Positions 17,868 through 27,372 of a DNA stretch of 33,565 nt are shown here, in pieces. The DNA comes from Chara braunii (taxonomy: Eukaryota; Streptophyta; Charophyceae; Charales; Characeae), in assembly GCA_003427395.1 (NCBI GenBank), contig BFEA01000194.1:128913-162477 (forward strand), given 5' to 3'. The position numbers and the translations under genes are program-made. The notes under the pieces are model-generated. The model ran no database searches. It worked only from the letters and a program-made list of their open reading frames with translations, and was not told the origin of the DNA. The first letter of the stretch is position 1; every line of letters begins with the position of its first letter.

Positions 17868-18473
17868 TTAGGGGCCATCGCGGCAGTTGAGGACCTTGCG
17901 CGCACCCCTCTTTTTGGTTGACTTACTAATTCCTATGTATTCGGGGTGCCAGTAAAATCCCTTTGTCTTATTTGACTTGACACGCGGGCCGACAAGTTCA
18001 ATGTGCATGTGAGCCGATGGGTGATTAGCCCACAAGGTGGGAGAAACCTGGCGGGTGTGGGCTCTATGAGGGCATAGCGCCCACCAGCCCCAGATTACTG
18101 CGGGAGGTTTAAAATGTGAGCATGCCCACTGGGACCAGAAAGGAGAGGTCAACGTGGGTGAGTCTGCAACGGTATTGTCTGCGCGGGAGGTGTACGTGGG
18201 ACCCTCCGCCACGACAGTCCCCAAGGCTCTCATATCTATTGCTGCCACCAAGATCCGTGTCGGGGGCCCGCCCCCGGCACTGTGACCTCTGTCTGTGTTT
18301 GGGCCATGGGGCTTGAGGAGGAAGTTGGTTCTGCCTATAAGAGGGATGAGCCGGGAGAAACCCGACAGAGGGCTGACAGCGAGGGGCGGCATGCGAATCG
18401 CTCGTCGGGCCTGGGCTATAGAGGCGGGGGACGAACCGTCGAGTAGTTGGCCACAGTAGAGAACCTCTTGCAT
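17868..18473 (-). CDS. unrecognised open frame, possibly non-coding
   Basis: A 201-codon minus-strand frame from ATG at 18471-18473. It has a Pro/Ala/Gly-rich middle and a basic end with YWHPEYIGISKSTKKRG. No signal peptide, membrane segment or known domain. Opposite frames are also open in this GC-rich part, so length alone is weak support. No neighbours suggest a role. Confidence 0.2.
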   Translation of the reverse strand: MQEVLYCGQLLDGSSPASIAQARRAIRMPPLAVSPLSGFSRLIPLIGRTNFLLKPHGPNTDRGHSAGGGPPTRILVAAIDMRALGTVVAEGPTYTSRADNTVADSPTLTSPFWSQWACSHFKPPAVIWGWWALCPHRAHTRQVSPTLWANHPSAHMHIELVGPRVKSNKTKGFYWHPEYIGISKSTKKRGARKVLNCRDGP

Positions 18474-18609
18474 AAGCGTTCAGGGCGGACTGCGCTGGGC
18501 ACTAGGGGACTATTGCGGGTGGAAAGTTGCGTTCGTAGTTGAGGCAGAGCGAGGCGGACTGAGGGCCAGACGTAACGAAAAAGGGGAAAGAAAGGGAAGA
18601 ATGGACCCA

Positions 18610-18625
18610 GGCGCGAATTCGCGCC
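18610..18625. repeat. perfect 16-bp palindrome
   Basis: GGCGCGAATTCGCGCC reads the same on both strands. It has no context that gives it a function. Confidence 0.9.
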
Positions 18626-18766
18626 GGGTGCATTCAACACAAGGAAAAACAGAGATGGTCAGATGGTGAGTCGGGGCGCAGCAAGGGAGAGGGGCCTCGC
18701 GTGGTGCTTCATAGTTTTAAGCAAGAAGAGTATAGTTTTGGAGGTTTTGAGGGAGGGCGATTTCAG

Positions 18767-19010
18767 GTATAAAGTTAGTTTTTGAGTTAGGTTAGTAGAT
18801 ATGGAGGTAGGAAGAAAAAGGGTCGCGCGGAGCTATGGCGGAGGGAGAAGACGATGAGAATGATAAGTTTGAATCTAGCTGGATCCTCGATGGATTCGAG
18901 CGGGATAAGAATCGAAGTGGGGGTTTGAAGGTTGGGCGAGCTTAGTGGTAATGTTAGTTTTGATGCTAGGTTAGTAGAATTAGAGTTAGGTAAAGAGGTT
19001 AGTGCGCGGC
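18767..19010. repeat. degenerate duplication of about 180-bp spacing
   Basis: GTTAGTTTT(T)GA(G/T) then TAGGTTAGTAGA, a GAGGTAGG/GAGTTAGG block and a GCGCGG block occur at about 18772-18822 and about 18954-19006, separated by unrelated sequence. The plus-strand orientation is weak in coding signal. Confidence 0.4.
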
Positions 19011-19130
19011 TCTGGTGAAAAGCACGAGCATGGCGATGGAGAAAAGAGATGGCTTACGCCCGCTCGGACCGCTCCTCGACGAAAACGGGCGGTAAAAGGT
19101 TCGTTTCCGAGGTTCTGGACAAAGGCGAAA

Positions 19131-20063
19131 CTGTTAGTCCAGTCAAAAAGGGCGAAGAGTAAGTAGAAGGGAAGTTAGAAGTAAAAAGGAGTGCGTGAAG
19201 GTGCAGAACAGATGACATTGCAGCAGCGGAAAGATAAAGCACTCGCCAGATTTTCAACGAGAACGAGCGAACGAAGCTTAGCTTTCGGGGTTTTCTTACC
19301 TTGCGAGTTGATCTGCGGAGTCGGATTCCGCGGTGGAGTTGCGGTTTTTGTGCGAAGCGATTCCTGGGATGCGCCGGGGGGGGGGGAGGGAAGATTAGAA
19401 TGACAATGTATCTTCCCAGTTGCTAGCGGAAGATTCATTCGATTTTGCTCATCCTAGCGGTGGGAGAGGTGTGAAGTTAGCCGCGGGGTTGGAGACTTAC
19501 CTGGTGGCTGGGATCCTGAGGAGAAGGGTGCACACACTGGAAGAAGGCTAACGTAGGGTGAATCGAGGAGCGGCTTACGGGTCAGGGTGCAGAGGGGATG
19601 TGCCCGCCAGTGCTTCAGCGACGGATTCGTGAATGCTGTGCCTGATAGTCGGATGCTGCACCGAGGTGTTGTGTGCCCCCTCACTACTATCTCGTCGTGC
19701 GTGCCGCTCGACATCGACATCGAGGTGTACGTCCCTATCGCTACCGAGAACGACAAGTCTGCGCATGTGTGTATTGAGAGAGAGAGAGAGCGTCGGGAAA
19801 TAAAGTGAGGAGATAGACTCACCTTGCTGATGGAAGCCATGCGCAACACTATTCCAACGACCTCCATATTCGGGCGGAAGTTTCGCTTCGGGTTGGGACG
19901 CCCTGTTGAGTGAAGTAAGCGTGTAGCGGGCAGAGGGGGAGGAGACCTACCTGTGGCCAGTGCTCTTTGGTTACGAGTTGCTGCGAGGTTGAACTCGTGA
20001 GAAGAGAGTGAAGGGTGACTGTTGCATAACCTTGACTGTCTTGCTACCACTATCGGGCTTACC
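19131..20063 (-). other. candidate multi-intron transcript (six short GT-AG introns)
   Basis: Six consecutive intron-like segments read on the minus strand, each starting with a strong donor and ending in AG after a pyrimidine-rich run: 20062-19981 (GTAAGC, 82 nt), 19950-19903 (GTAGGT, 48), 19822-19759 (GTGAGT, 64), 19578-19516 (GTAAGC, 63), 19500-19454 (GTAAGT, 47), 19309-19131 (GTAAGA, 179). Branch-like CTAAC occurs in the fifth and ACTAAC in the sixth. Implied inner exons are 30, 80, 180, 15 and 144 nt. In the spliced product one frame is open across the 80- and 180-nt exons, but no complete protein results, and a 209-codon unspliced frame (20083-19454) overlaps it. Either a non-coding or decayed spliced gene, or a coincidence of donor-like sites. 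Confidence 0.4.
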
Positions 20064-20220
20064 GCTGCCCGCTGACTGTCCAATACAGTCTCAAAATGCA
20101 GTTGATGTGCCTCGCCTGAAGACCAAGTTCGTACTGCGCATTATAACTCTTATTGCGCTATTGCATTATGCATTACTGAGCACAGTACCTCGCTGCTAAG
20201 CATTGTTGGTATGCGTACAG

Positions 20221-20877
20221 TATTCAAGTTGGGTCTTACTACGGTTTATCTGCACAGAGCACAAAAACTTGGTCTGACTACGAAAGAGAAGTTTTATTAC
20301 GAGTCGGAGGATCGTCAGAAAGTTTATGGGTGATGTTTGACTTTAGTTTGACCGAACTGCTGCATATTTTGGCTGCCATTGCGGGGCCCTCAGACGCATC
20401 AATGTATCAAGGTCCTCTCCTGGGAGTTGAGTTTGTCCCCCTTCTGCATCTCGAGTCTCTAGCCCCTCTTTCTGCCTTTCTTACTCTCAGTCTAGTCCTG
20501 TTATGAGAGGGAGGCGGCAGGCGGGATTGCAACTCGTAGGACCGCATCAAGACTCTGTGGGGAGTCAACCCACCGATTGCGGGAGCTCTGGCGGAACTCA
20601 AGAGGAGTTCTGGAGGCAGGGAATGAAAGGTAATCATTGCTTCCCCTCTATAAACCCTGTTATAAGCCCTAGTTGTATTCCTAATTATGTTTTGACTAAG
20701 TATACTGAGTGCACCCCTACTTTAACTTTCAGGACAAACCAGACTTAATTAAAGGAATGATTGTGCAACTTGCAGTTTCAGTTTTTTGTTTGTCTGACTG
20801 AAAGCAGATTGTGGGGTTGCATTTGATGGAAAGGTGGGAGGAAGGCAGTATTGCATGTTTGGCTGGGTCAACCAAAG
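20221..20877. other. no recognisable gene; possible outlying hairpin
   Basis: A 7-bp stem TTTCAGT (20776-20782) and ACTGAAA (20797-20803) with a 14-nt loop lies upstream of the stem-loop array and may be a distant relative. Otherwise unassigned. Confidence 0.3.
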
Positions 20878-21417
20878 GCTGGGAGAGTCTCCATAAGATT
20901 GGAGGACCCGGTGTTATATTTATTTTTAATTGCCTAAAGGACCAGACAGGTTCTCATAAGATTGGGTGGTCTGGTTGCTTTGACTTATGAGGGCTACATG
21001 TATTTGACTTCCAGGGACCAAGCATTTTTTCATAAGATTGTATAGCTTGGTTGTCTTGTTCCTTTGGGTTTTTCTAACGTTTATTTAGTTCTGAAGGAGA
21101 GTTGGGCATGTTCCATAAGATTGTATGACCCTGATTCTCTCTTGTTTTATTTTGAAGAAGAAAATTCAGGCAAAGGACCGGACAGGTTCCCATAAGATTG
21201 GGTGGTATGGTCTGGAGCCACGCACATACTGGAACAAAAAAACTAAATTTGTTTATATCTTATACTACTTATTTATGAACAGGTTAGTCAGACATTTTTC
21301 CATAAGATTGGATGGTTTGACTATAGCTTATCACAAACTGAAGAGAGTATGAATTAAAAATAAAATCATGGTAAGAAGAGACAGACCGAATCTTGATCTA
21401 AGATGACCGGTTCAGTC
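20878..21417 (+). ncRNA. array of seven stem-loops with one geometry, conserved core and covarying arms
   Basis: Six exact copies of CATAAGATTG start at 20892, 20955, 21031, 21114, 21191 and 21301. In five, a 7-nt left arm, 7-nt spacer, the 10-nt core, 4-nt spacer and 7-nt right arm follow one layout, and the arms differ in sequence but pair: GCTGGGA/ACCCGGT (20878, 20906; four Watson-Crick, two G-U), ACCAGAC/GTCTGGT (20941, 20969; perfect), ACCAAGC/GCTTGGT (21017, 21045; perfect), ACCGGAC/GTATGGT (21177, 21205; one mismatch), GTCAGAC/GTTTGAC (21287, 21315; one G-U, extends to 9 bp). The copy at 21114 pairs less well (GGG/CCC plus an outer GGAGA helix). A seventh with a degenerate core pairs GACCGAA/TTCAGTC (21384, 21411). 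In several an inner 3-4 bp stem closes an 8-nt loop ATAAGATT. Compensatory change points to selection on RNA (or cruciform DNA) structure. I know no family with this motif. Confidence 0.8.
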
Positions 21418-21484
21418 ATATGTTGTCGTAAAAGACAAAGTGCAGACAGTTGTATATAACTTGGATACTCAAATGGTTCAGGGC

Positions 21485-21502
21485 GACTAGGGTGGCCTAG
21501 TC
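21485..21502 (+). repeat. 7-bp perfect hairpin after the array
   Basis: GACTAGG (21485-21491), loop GTGG, CCTAGTC (21496-21502). Arm length equals that of the array hairpins and the loop resembles their 3' spacer (GGTG), so it could be a member that lost the core. It could also be chance. Confidence 0.5.
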
Positions 21503-21556
21503 ATGTGCTCAAAGAAGAGAAAAGTTGTAGTGCCCTGTGTTTGTGTTTATTTTATG

Positions 21557-21870
21557 GTCACTTTCTCTACGGGAAGCTGCCGAAATTTCTACAAATCCAA
21601 GGGGTCAGTAAAATTTTGTCTTGAAGTCGAACTCAAGTCTAACTTCTGAGTTAGTATAAATCTGGGAAGCCTACCTTTCTAAAGGAGATGCTGCCCAAAT
21701 TTTTACTAATTTAGGGAGTTAGACAAAGTTTGACTTTCCAGAATTAAAATTTGGTTTTTGTGTTCATATTTGAGTTATTATAAATTATGCGAAGGCACTT
21801 TTCCTACGGGAAGCGCTGCTGAAATTTTCTTAAATTTAGAGGAGTTACATTATATCTTGACAGGTAGTAG
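21557..21870. repeat. three-unit degenerate tandem repeat
   Basis: Units begin near 21557, 21669 and 21794 and share, in order, CTTTCT or TTTTCC, (A/C)GGGAAGC or GGAGATGC, GCTGC(C/T)(G/C)AAATTT, an A/T block, GG(G/A)(G/A)GTTA-type and GAGTTA(G/T)TATAAAT. Spacing is 112 and 125 bp. It follows the stem-loop array with only about 140 bp between. Confidence 0.7.
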
Positions 21871-22130
21871 GTCTGACAATCCGCTTTGTATAGTGGAGAT
21901 TCTGTTTAAAGGTCTACCTTTTCATTAGACACTGACTTAGGGGTAGACTCAGGATTAGTTAAGTAGAATGATCATTGGTAAAAACGTGATATGAAGATTA
22001 CTCTAGATTTGGACTCATAGATTTAGCTTGGGGCTCGGCTTGTGCTGTGTTAAAGGTTCTCTTTGAACGTTTGATTCGAAATCACGACTAGATTCAGCTT
22101 GGTCCTACAAGGATCACCTTCTGTTATCAC

Positions 22131-22149
22131 TGATAACAGGTCGGTTGCA
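22131..22149. repeat. perfect inverted repeat, 9-bp arms
   Basis: CTGTTATCA, one C, TGATAACAG. A possible protein-binding dyad or short hairpin. No associated gene. Confidence 0.9.
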
Positions 22150-22721
22150 TCGTCGGTCTACGACTCAACTCAAATTCATCCTCAATACTCAACCTAAAAG
22201 GCTTTAGCCCTGATGATTTTTATTATTTGTTAAGGTTTTCACCCGGACTTTTATTGAATGGTCATTTAACAAAGGTACTGAGTATTTAATTATGGTTGGT
22301 TGGACAAAGGGTGGGGCTTGCATGACTAAAGCGAGGAGTATCAGTATAGAGGTTGGTTGAAGTTGACTCCTTGTAGTGCATGGACTTTTGGTTGACTCTT
22401 TGATGTGATTGCAGGTATGTACTGTGGTTCGAATTTTGGATTTGACTGTCTACGATCACACACATATATATCCCACTGTGATTGTGAGAAGTGATCGTCA
22501 CGTACTTATTCCCCTTTTAGATATAAATATGTATGTACCCATAACAGGTGTTTGCGTGACTTGAGGGGCTCTTACTTAAAAGTTTAATTGAGGTTGAGAC
22601 TGGAAAAGGAGAGAAAACCCCTCTATTTGTTGTATGCTTGTTAAAAATTTCTTAGTCGGACGTTGGTCCTAGGTCTGGATTTAAGGTCCTTGTCCAGGAC
22701 ATCCCAGGTCCTAGGCTCTGC

Positions 22722-23168
22722 ATGGAAGGGATCAACCCCCGCGCAGAGCCTATTTGCCCTGCCTGCCGGAACACTCAGCCTAAAGGCCGGAGGCGCCGCG
22801 AAGGTCGCACGAATATTCCTTCAGTCGTGCAATATCGTGAAGAGGTAGACCCTCACGATACTTCGAGTCTGACACTTGAGTGTCATAAGCGGTACTCGGA
22901 TCCACGAGGGACCGCTTGCTTATGGGCATTACATAGTACGTCATCATCGTGGCTTCTTGCGTATTCTTGCATTGCTAGTCGATATGGGAAAACCCTACGC
23001 CCGTGCGGTTTTATACTAAAGTCTCGCGCGCTACGCCTATCCGATTTTCGCATAGGAAAGTTATGGGATGGCTACCAAGGGACTAGGAGTGTCCTCTCGT
23101 TGTTTGTTTCGTGTCGTTTTGTATATGTATGTATACGTGTGCGTGTTGTTTGTTTTTATGTTCTTTAG
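22722..23168 (+). CDS. unrecognised open frame, possible exon or remnant
   Basis: 148 codons from ATG 22722. The first 60 residues are hydrophilic with a CPAC pair and a basic KGRRRREGR stretch; the last 50 are hydrophobic and low-quality (translated GT-rich sequence), so only the first half is plausible. It lies in the same frame as the reading frame starting at 23484, with stops between, so an intron or decay could join them. No domain recognised. Confidence 0.2.
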   Translation: MEGINPRAEPICPACRNTQPKGRRRREGRTNIPSVVQYREEVDPHDTSSLTLECHKRYSDPRGTACLWALHSTSSSWLLAYSCIASRYGKTLRPCGFILKSRALRLSDFRIGKLWDGYQGTRSVLSLFVSCRFVYVCIRVRVVCFYVL

Positions 23169-23197
23169 AGTGGAGTACCTATGGTGTGTGGGATGCG

Positions 23198-23217
23198 TCA
23201 TCGTCGACCGACGATGA
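23198..23217. repeat. inverted repeat, 9-bp arms with 2-nt loop
   Basis: TCATCGTCG, AC, CGACGATGA. As a single strand it would need a few unpaired bases at the tip. No known site recognised. Confidence 0.9.
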
Positions 23218-23483
23218 GTCGCGCTTGAGACCTCAGCCCCCCAAGATGTCGGTTCGTGCGAGGATCCGATAGAGGCGTATTGCCGCGCATACCCACTATG
23301 CTACAGCGTACTAGAAACGTCATCGAGTGGTCCACCTCTGCGATTGCACTTGATTAGCTTTCATACTGTGGACTGGTAGCTCGGCAGGGATACGCCCACC
23401 GAAGGGAGGTGACAGCTCCCGCAAGGTGGAGGTAAGTCGTGTCTCGCGTAGGCCTTATCCTGTCGTAAGGGTTCGTGAGAGGT

Positions 23484-24446
23484 ATGGCTGGCGCACTCGG
23501 CCGGAGCGGAGCGGAAGATCCATATGTATTCGTGACGAGGATAAACCAACTCCTGCGTGACACGGCAGGGAGGGTCCCGCCCCGTTTCGTGCGGTGCCGG
23601 ACGGATGCGCTCGACAACGTATCGCCCGTAGCTTACGCGTCTGCCATCTCTATGTATTGTGGGTCTCCCGGGAGCTTGGAGCATGAGGAGGCGGAGTCCG
23701 AGAGGATGAGAGCGGTGCAATGGGCAGCTCACACTCATATGCGTCCACCAGCGCTGCCCACGTCATCCATGCAGAGCGTTGCCCAGCATTATGCACCGTG
23801 GAGTGTTGTTGGGAGAGGACACATGTCGTTGTCGTTGTCACCGTCACGACAGGATATTCGTCAGTCTGACCATTGTCCTTGGTCGACTCCGCGAAGGGTG
23901 GATGAGAGGTTTAAGAGAGAGGTTGTTGCGGCAGAGGCGCGATGCAGAGAGGAGTGACAGAGGGCAAAGAGAGAGGCACAAGAGGCAGTACGGGCCGATT
24001 CTGAGAGGGGGGGTCGACCCGGTGTCGGGACTGTGTGTCGTATTTTGGAAGTTCCACTTCCCGAGATGGGGCGAGGATTGCACAGGCCAGCCGCTCCGGA
24101 GTCTGGAGCGCAGGGTGGGGCGTACACCTTCGGCGAAAAGGTTTTGCCTATGTGGGCGGGCCAGAGACGTCAGGACTCCATGAAGGACATAGAGGCCCGT
24201 AGAGCAGTCCACCAGGCGGAGATTGCAGCATTGGAGGAGGCTTCTGCGTTGGCGAGGTCTGAGGAGGCTGCGCGAGATGTGGAGGCAGACACCGAGGAGG
24301 AGCCCATCGACGTGGCCAGGCGAAGAGAGAGAGAAAGGAGAGCGGCTTCATCGACACGAGAGGCCACACGCGGCGTCGCACGTTTCCTAGGCAGGCCTCT
24401 TCAGGCAACCAGAAAGCCAACAGGCTGTCACACAGAATTTGGATGA
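23484..24446 (+). pseudogene. 320-codon frame interrupted by one TGA; charged C-terminal helix
   Basis: From ATG 23484 the frame is open to a TGA at 23955-23957 and then continues in the same frame for 162 further sense codons to the stop at 24446. The N-terminal part includes DPYVFVTRINQLLRDTAGRV. After the TGA it reads QRAKREAQEAVRADSERGG, and later a long Glu/Ala/Arg helix around HQAEIAALEEASALARSEEA and VARRREREERAA-like charge clusters. An AT-rich stretch with AATAAATT follows the end, compatible with polyadenylation. The single stop with no other damage suggests a young pseudogene, a sequencing error or read-through. No family recognised; such charged helices occur in transposon-linked proteins of some algae. 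Confidence 0.45.
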
Positions 24447-25054
24447 TGATTGTTATAAATCAAATAAATTAATTAATTAAAGCAAATCCCTTCCTGTTGT
24501 GTGCGTCCGGCTTCGAGCGAGACCCTTCAATTGCGGTCTTCACCGGTCCCCAGTCTTAGGAATATTTTATTTTGATTCGGAACAACAAGGAGTTATGCAA
24601 GTAATGATCATAAAAACCTGATATGTCATGCATGCATCAATTTTGCCAATTTTCTAATTTTGAGAACTGTGACAAGATCATCAAAAGCATAACCATCTGG
24701 CAGAGTCAATGCAAAAAAAGCAAGACTGACAGACTCGAGCAATGACAAGATGAATGAGGGAAGAATGAGAACTCATAATAATCTCAGAGAGTACACATGA
24801 GAAGAGCATGTCCAGCACTAGTTAAGAAACCTTACTCATCCCTATTGGTAGTACACTCAATCTCTTATCTTGTTCTGTGTTTCCCTGTGCTTTGAGCCAA
24901 GTCTCTGTGCCCTCTGAGGTTGTGGCTTATCGATGTAAAGCCACCTGAAGCTTGCTAGTTCTAAACACTTACATCGAAGTCCCATGATACAAAAGTCAAC
25001 CACAACACAAAACTTCTCCCACAAAGTAGGAAGATATGACTGAGAGAAGATCCC
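24447..25054. other. no recognisable gene
   Basis: AT-rich start (24450-24485), then mixed sequence with no motif recognised. Confidence 0.4.
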
Positions 25055-25522
25055 TCATCTGAGATGTCGGAACTCTGAGGGTTCTGTCAATGCCTCGTAA
25101 TCAATCATCGCTGGAGAGATATACCTCTTGGCTAGTTTTACCAAGTCTCCCCAGCAAGAACCGTCTGTGAGAAGGAAGGGAACTGGAGGTCTGGGATAGT
25201 CAGTGTAGAGTTTCGGTCCGAAGCTACAAATCAATTTGATCCCACCCTCATCAAACTATCTTTCTTTCTCCTCAAGATATCTTGCTATTGAAACCCAAAC
25301 TGAATCAAAATGCTCACGAGTCTCCTTTACTCTCTTCAAGTAGAGTCTCAGATCTTGAATAGTACCTTCTGCAAACTCGGTATGAACAACAAAAATAGAC
25401 AGTTCACCTTGCGTGAAACCAGCTGCACTGACATACCAGTGTTTGAAAGCATCTTTTGAAGCAATTCTGTTGAGGCTCTTCAAAACCGACTTCTCGACCG
25501 GGAAGGACTGAACTATACTCAT
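25055..25522 (-). pseudogene. unrecognised small gene with one internal stop
   Basis: From ATG 25520-25522 the frame encodes 88 residues of clearly protein-like sequence (for example LKSLNRIASKDAFKHWYVSA and GELSIFVVHTEF), meets a TAG at 25256-25258 and then runs in the same frame for 66 more residues (for example DYPRPPVPFLLTDGSCWGDL) to a TGA at 25055-25057. Composition is the same on both sides of the TAG, so I infer a premature stop in a roughly 155-residue protein. No domain recognised. It is in the same frame as the small frame at 25838-26083 upstream. Confidence 0.4.
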
Positions 25523-25581
25523 TTGCTAGTTAGGTGTTGAAGCTGATTAGCTCTGACTGGAAGGTTCGAGTGACCCGGATG

Positions 25582-25676
25582 ACTGAATGTTGATTGAATA
25601 TTGACTTAATACTAATTGGATACTGATTAAATACTGATTGAACACTGATTGAATACTGATTGAGTGTTGCCTACTT
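25582..25676. repeat. degenerate 11-12 bp minisatellite (ATACTGATTGA)
   Basis: About seven imperfect units of the type (A)TACTGATTGAA with drift towards each end. It separates the two minus-strand small frames. Confidence 0.85.
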
Positions 25677-25837
25677 GATAGCTGCGCTGAGTACTGCTCT
25701 CTGGTGACAGCGCTGAGTACTGTGTACTGAATCACCGAACACTGGTCACGTAGTGACGGAATGTTGAGAACATCATTGTCAGTTGGGTGGCATTTGATAC
25801 CTAAAATTCTGATGGGAAAGCTCTGACACTTTTACAC

Positions 25838-26083
25838 TCATGCGAGCCTTGCCCTGGCCTGTTCCATCGACTCTAGCCACGAGCCAATGCTGTGCGGTTT
25901 GCCACTCTGATCGTGGAAATGAAACACGTACTCAATGAAACTTTCTTCTTGAACCCTCTCGACTACATCCTCTCTCAATATCATTATTAGATGCTTTGTT
26001 CTCAAAATAGCCTCATTCTTCCAATCCTCATGTTTCCCCAGAGTAACCCCACAATTCATTACCAAAATTTTACCTTTCGTCAT
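25838..26083 (-). CDS. unrecognised small protein, 81 residues
   Basis: ATG at 26081-26083 in a good context (AAACATGA). The product is hydrophilic and protein-like: KGKILVMNCGVTLGKHEDW near the start, then RTKHLIMILREDVVERVQEE and FIEYVFHFHDQSG. It ends with TGA followed in frame by a TAA. No family recognised. It shares frame and strand with the gene fragment at 25055-25522, about 315 bp downstream, so both may be exons or remnants of one gene, or two small genes. Confidence 0.35.
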   Translation of the reverse strand: MTKGKILVMNCGVTLGKHEDWKNEAILRTKHLIMILREDVVERVQEESFIEYVFHFHDQSGKPHSIGSWLESMEQARARLA

Positions 26084-26230
26084 GTTTCACTTCCTCTCTC
26101 CAAGGTTCAGACCCTGTGTAAGGTGGTTTGCAGAAGTTTTTGGCGGGCCTATGATTACGTAGAAGTTGATAACAAGGTAGGTACGCCCACTGGCGAGGGA
26201 TACTCTAGGGAGTGCCTACCCCTGTTTTAG

Positions 26231-27372
26231 AGTCTTCTGTCAGGGGCTTTCGTCTTGTGGCGGTCCCAAGGTTGATTAATAGAGAACATGCAGGACCCCA
26301 CTCCGAGCTCTAATCGTTAAACGTCTTTACAGGGTAAGATATTGTGCCTTCTGGAGTCTCGAGACACACCTGAATGCGCGGCTCGAGCTCTTGAGGGGTA
26401 CCCATAGCTTCGGGCTCTGATGAATATTGTTCATTCAGGCTGACATGAACGAAAAGGTTTTCTTTTCTTTGTCCCCAGTCGTTGTTGCAGACTATAAAGG
26501 TATTTGCGGTGAGACGAACTTGACTGCCCAGAGGCCCTCAAAGACTCTAAAAAATTGGTAATATGTTTCCCTAAGCTTTCCACTCCCAGATTCCCTCGTC
26601 CGTTTCTGTCCAGTTCTCATCTTTGCACTCTATAAGTGACGCGAACCTCACGCGAGTGTTTACACTTGGCTTGTTCACATTCTTTCCGATGTCAGTTGCT
26701 CAGTTGGACAAACAATTTAACTCCAGGAACAAATAATTAGAATAATGGGATACTTGCCAGCATCCAGGGTCTTACACGCAGTTGAGTGTTCATCATGATA
26801 AGTTTACTGATCAAGAGGGGGCTGACTTGATCACCCAGATACTCCCCATTAGTGACTGCTCGTTGTTGGGTCCGACACTTGGGTCTCGAAACTAATAACT
26901 CACCGTTGACAAAAGATTTGATAGAATGTAGCCACTCCTCCTCTGCAATCACAGTAGCTATTGTTTGTTACTCAGGTATTTTCAAATTCTCTTTTGATGG
27001 GACAACATGATAATTGAATACCAATCTCGGGTTTGAATAGAGCCATAGGACGCTCGCCTTTTCCCTAGTGCTTTTCTGGAGGTTAACGAACTGCAAGAAG
27101 CATGATGGTAACGTTCAGCGTGAAATCCTCCGCTACTAACCTCCAGATCGCTCCCTGAGTCTCAAGTGACAAGTATATAGAGGGCAAAGTTCGCTGAATC
27201 TATGGCCATCCTATACTCTAGGGTGACAAACAGTTTTATGAGTGATCAGCGACCACTAGGAACAAGCTCCTACCAGTATGGGGTATGGAGCTGAGTGGTT
27301 ACTAAACACTCAAATAGATTATGGCCAGGTGCGACCCCAAGTCGTCTTTGGTGAATAGTTAAGGTAGCTCAT
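26231..27372. other. no recognisable gene
   Basis: Only short frames. CTGATGA at about 26416 with a nearby GTTCAT/ATGAAC stem and GAAA was examined as a second hammerhead and rejected. Nothing else supported. Confidence 0.35.

Noticed and set aside
19454-20083. 209-codon unspliced minus-strand frame as a simple gene
   Set aside because: It runs through five segments with strong GT-AG intron signals and has a Ser/Pro/Thr-rich composition without a motif; the intron reading seems better, though neither is proven.
26415-26456. Second hammerhead-like site: CTGATGA, a GTTCAT/ATGAAC stem and GAAA
   Set aside because: Five unpaired bases lie between CTGATGA and the stem, the base after GAAA is not in a pairing stem, and no cleavage triplet follows in place. 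CTGATGA also occurs at about 22208 and 28051 without any GAAAC box.
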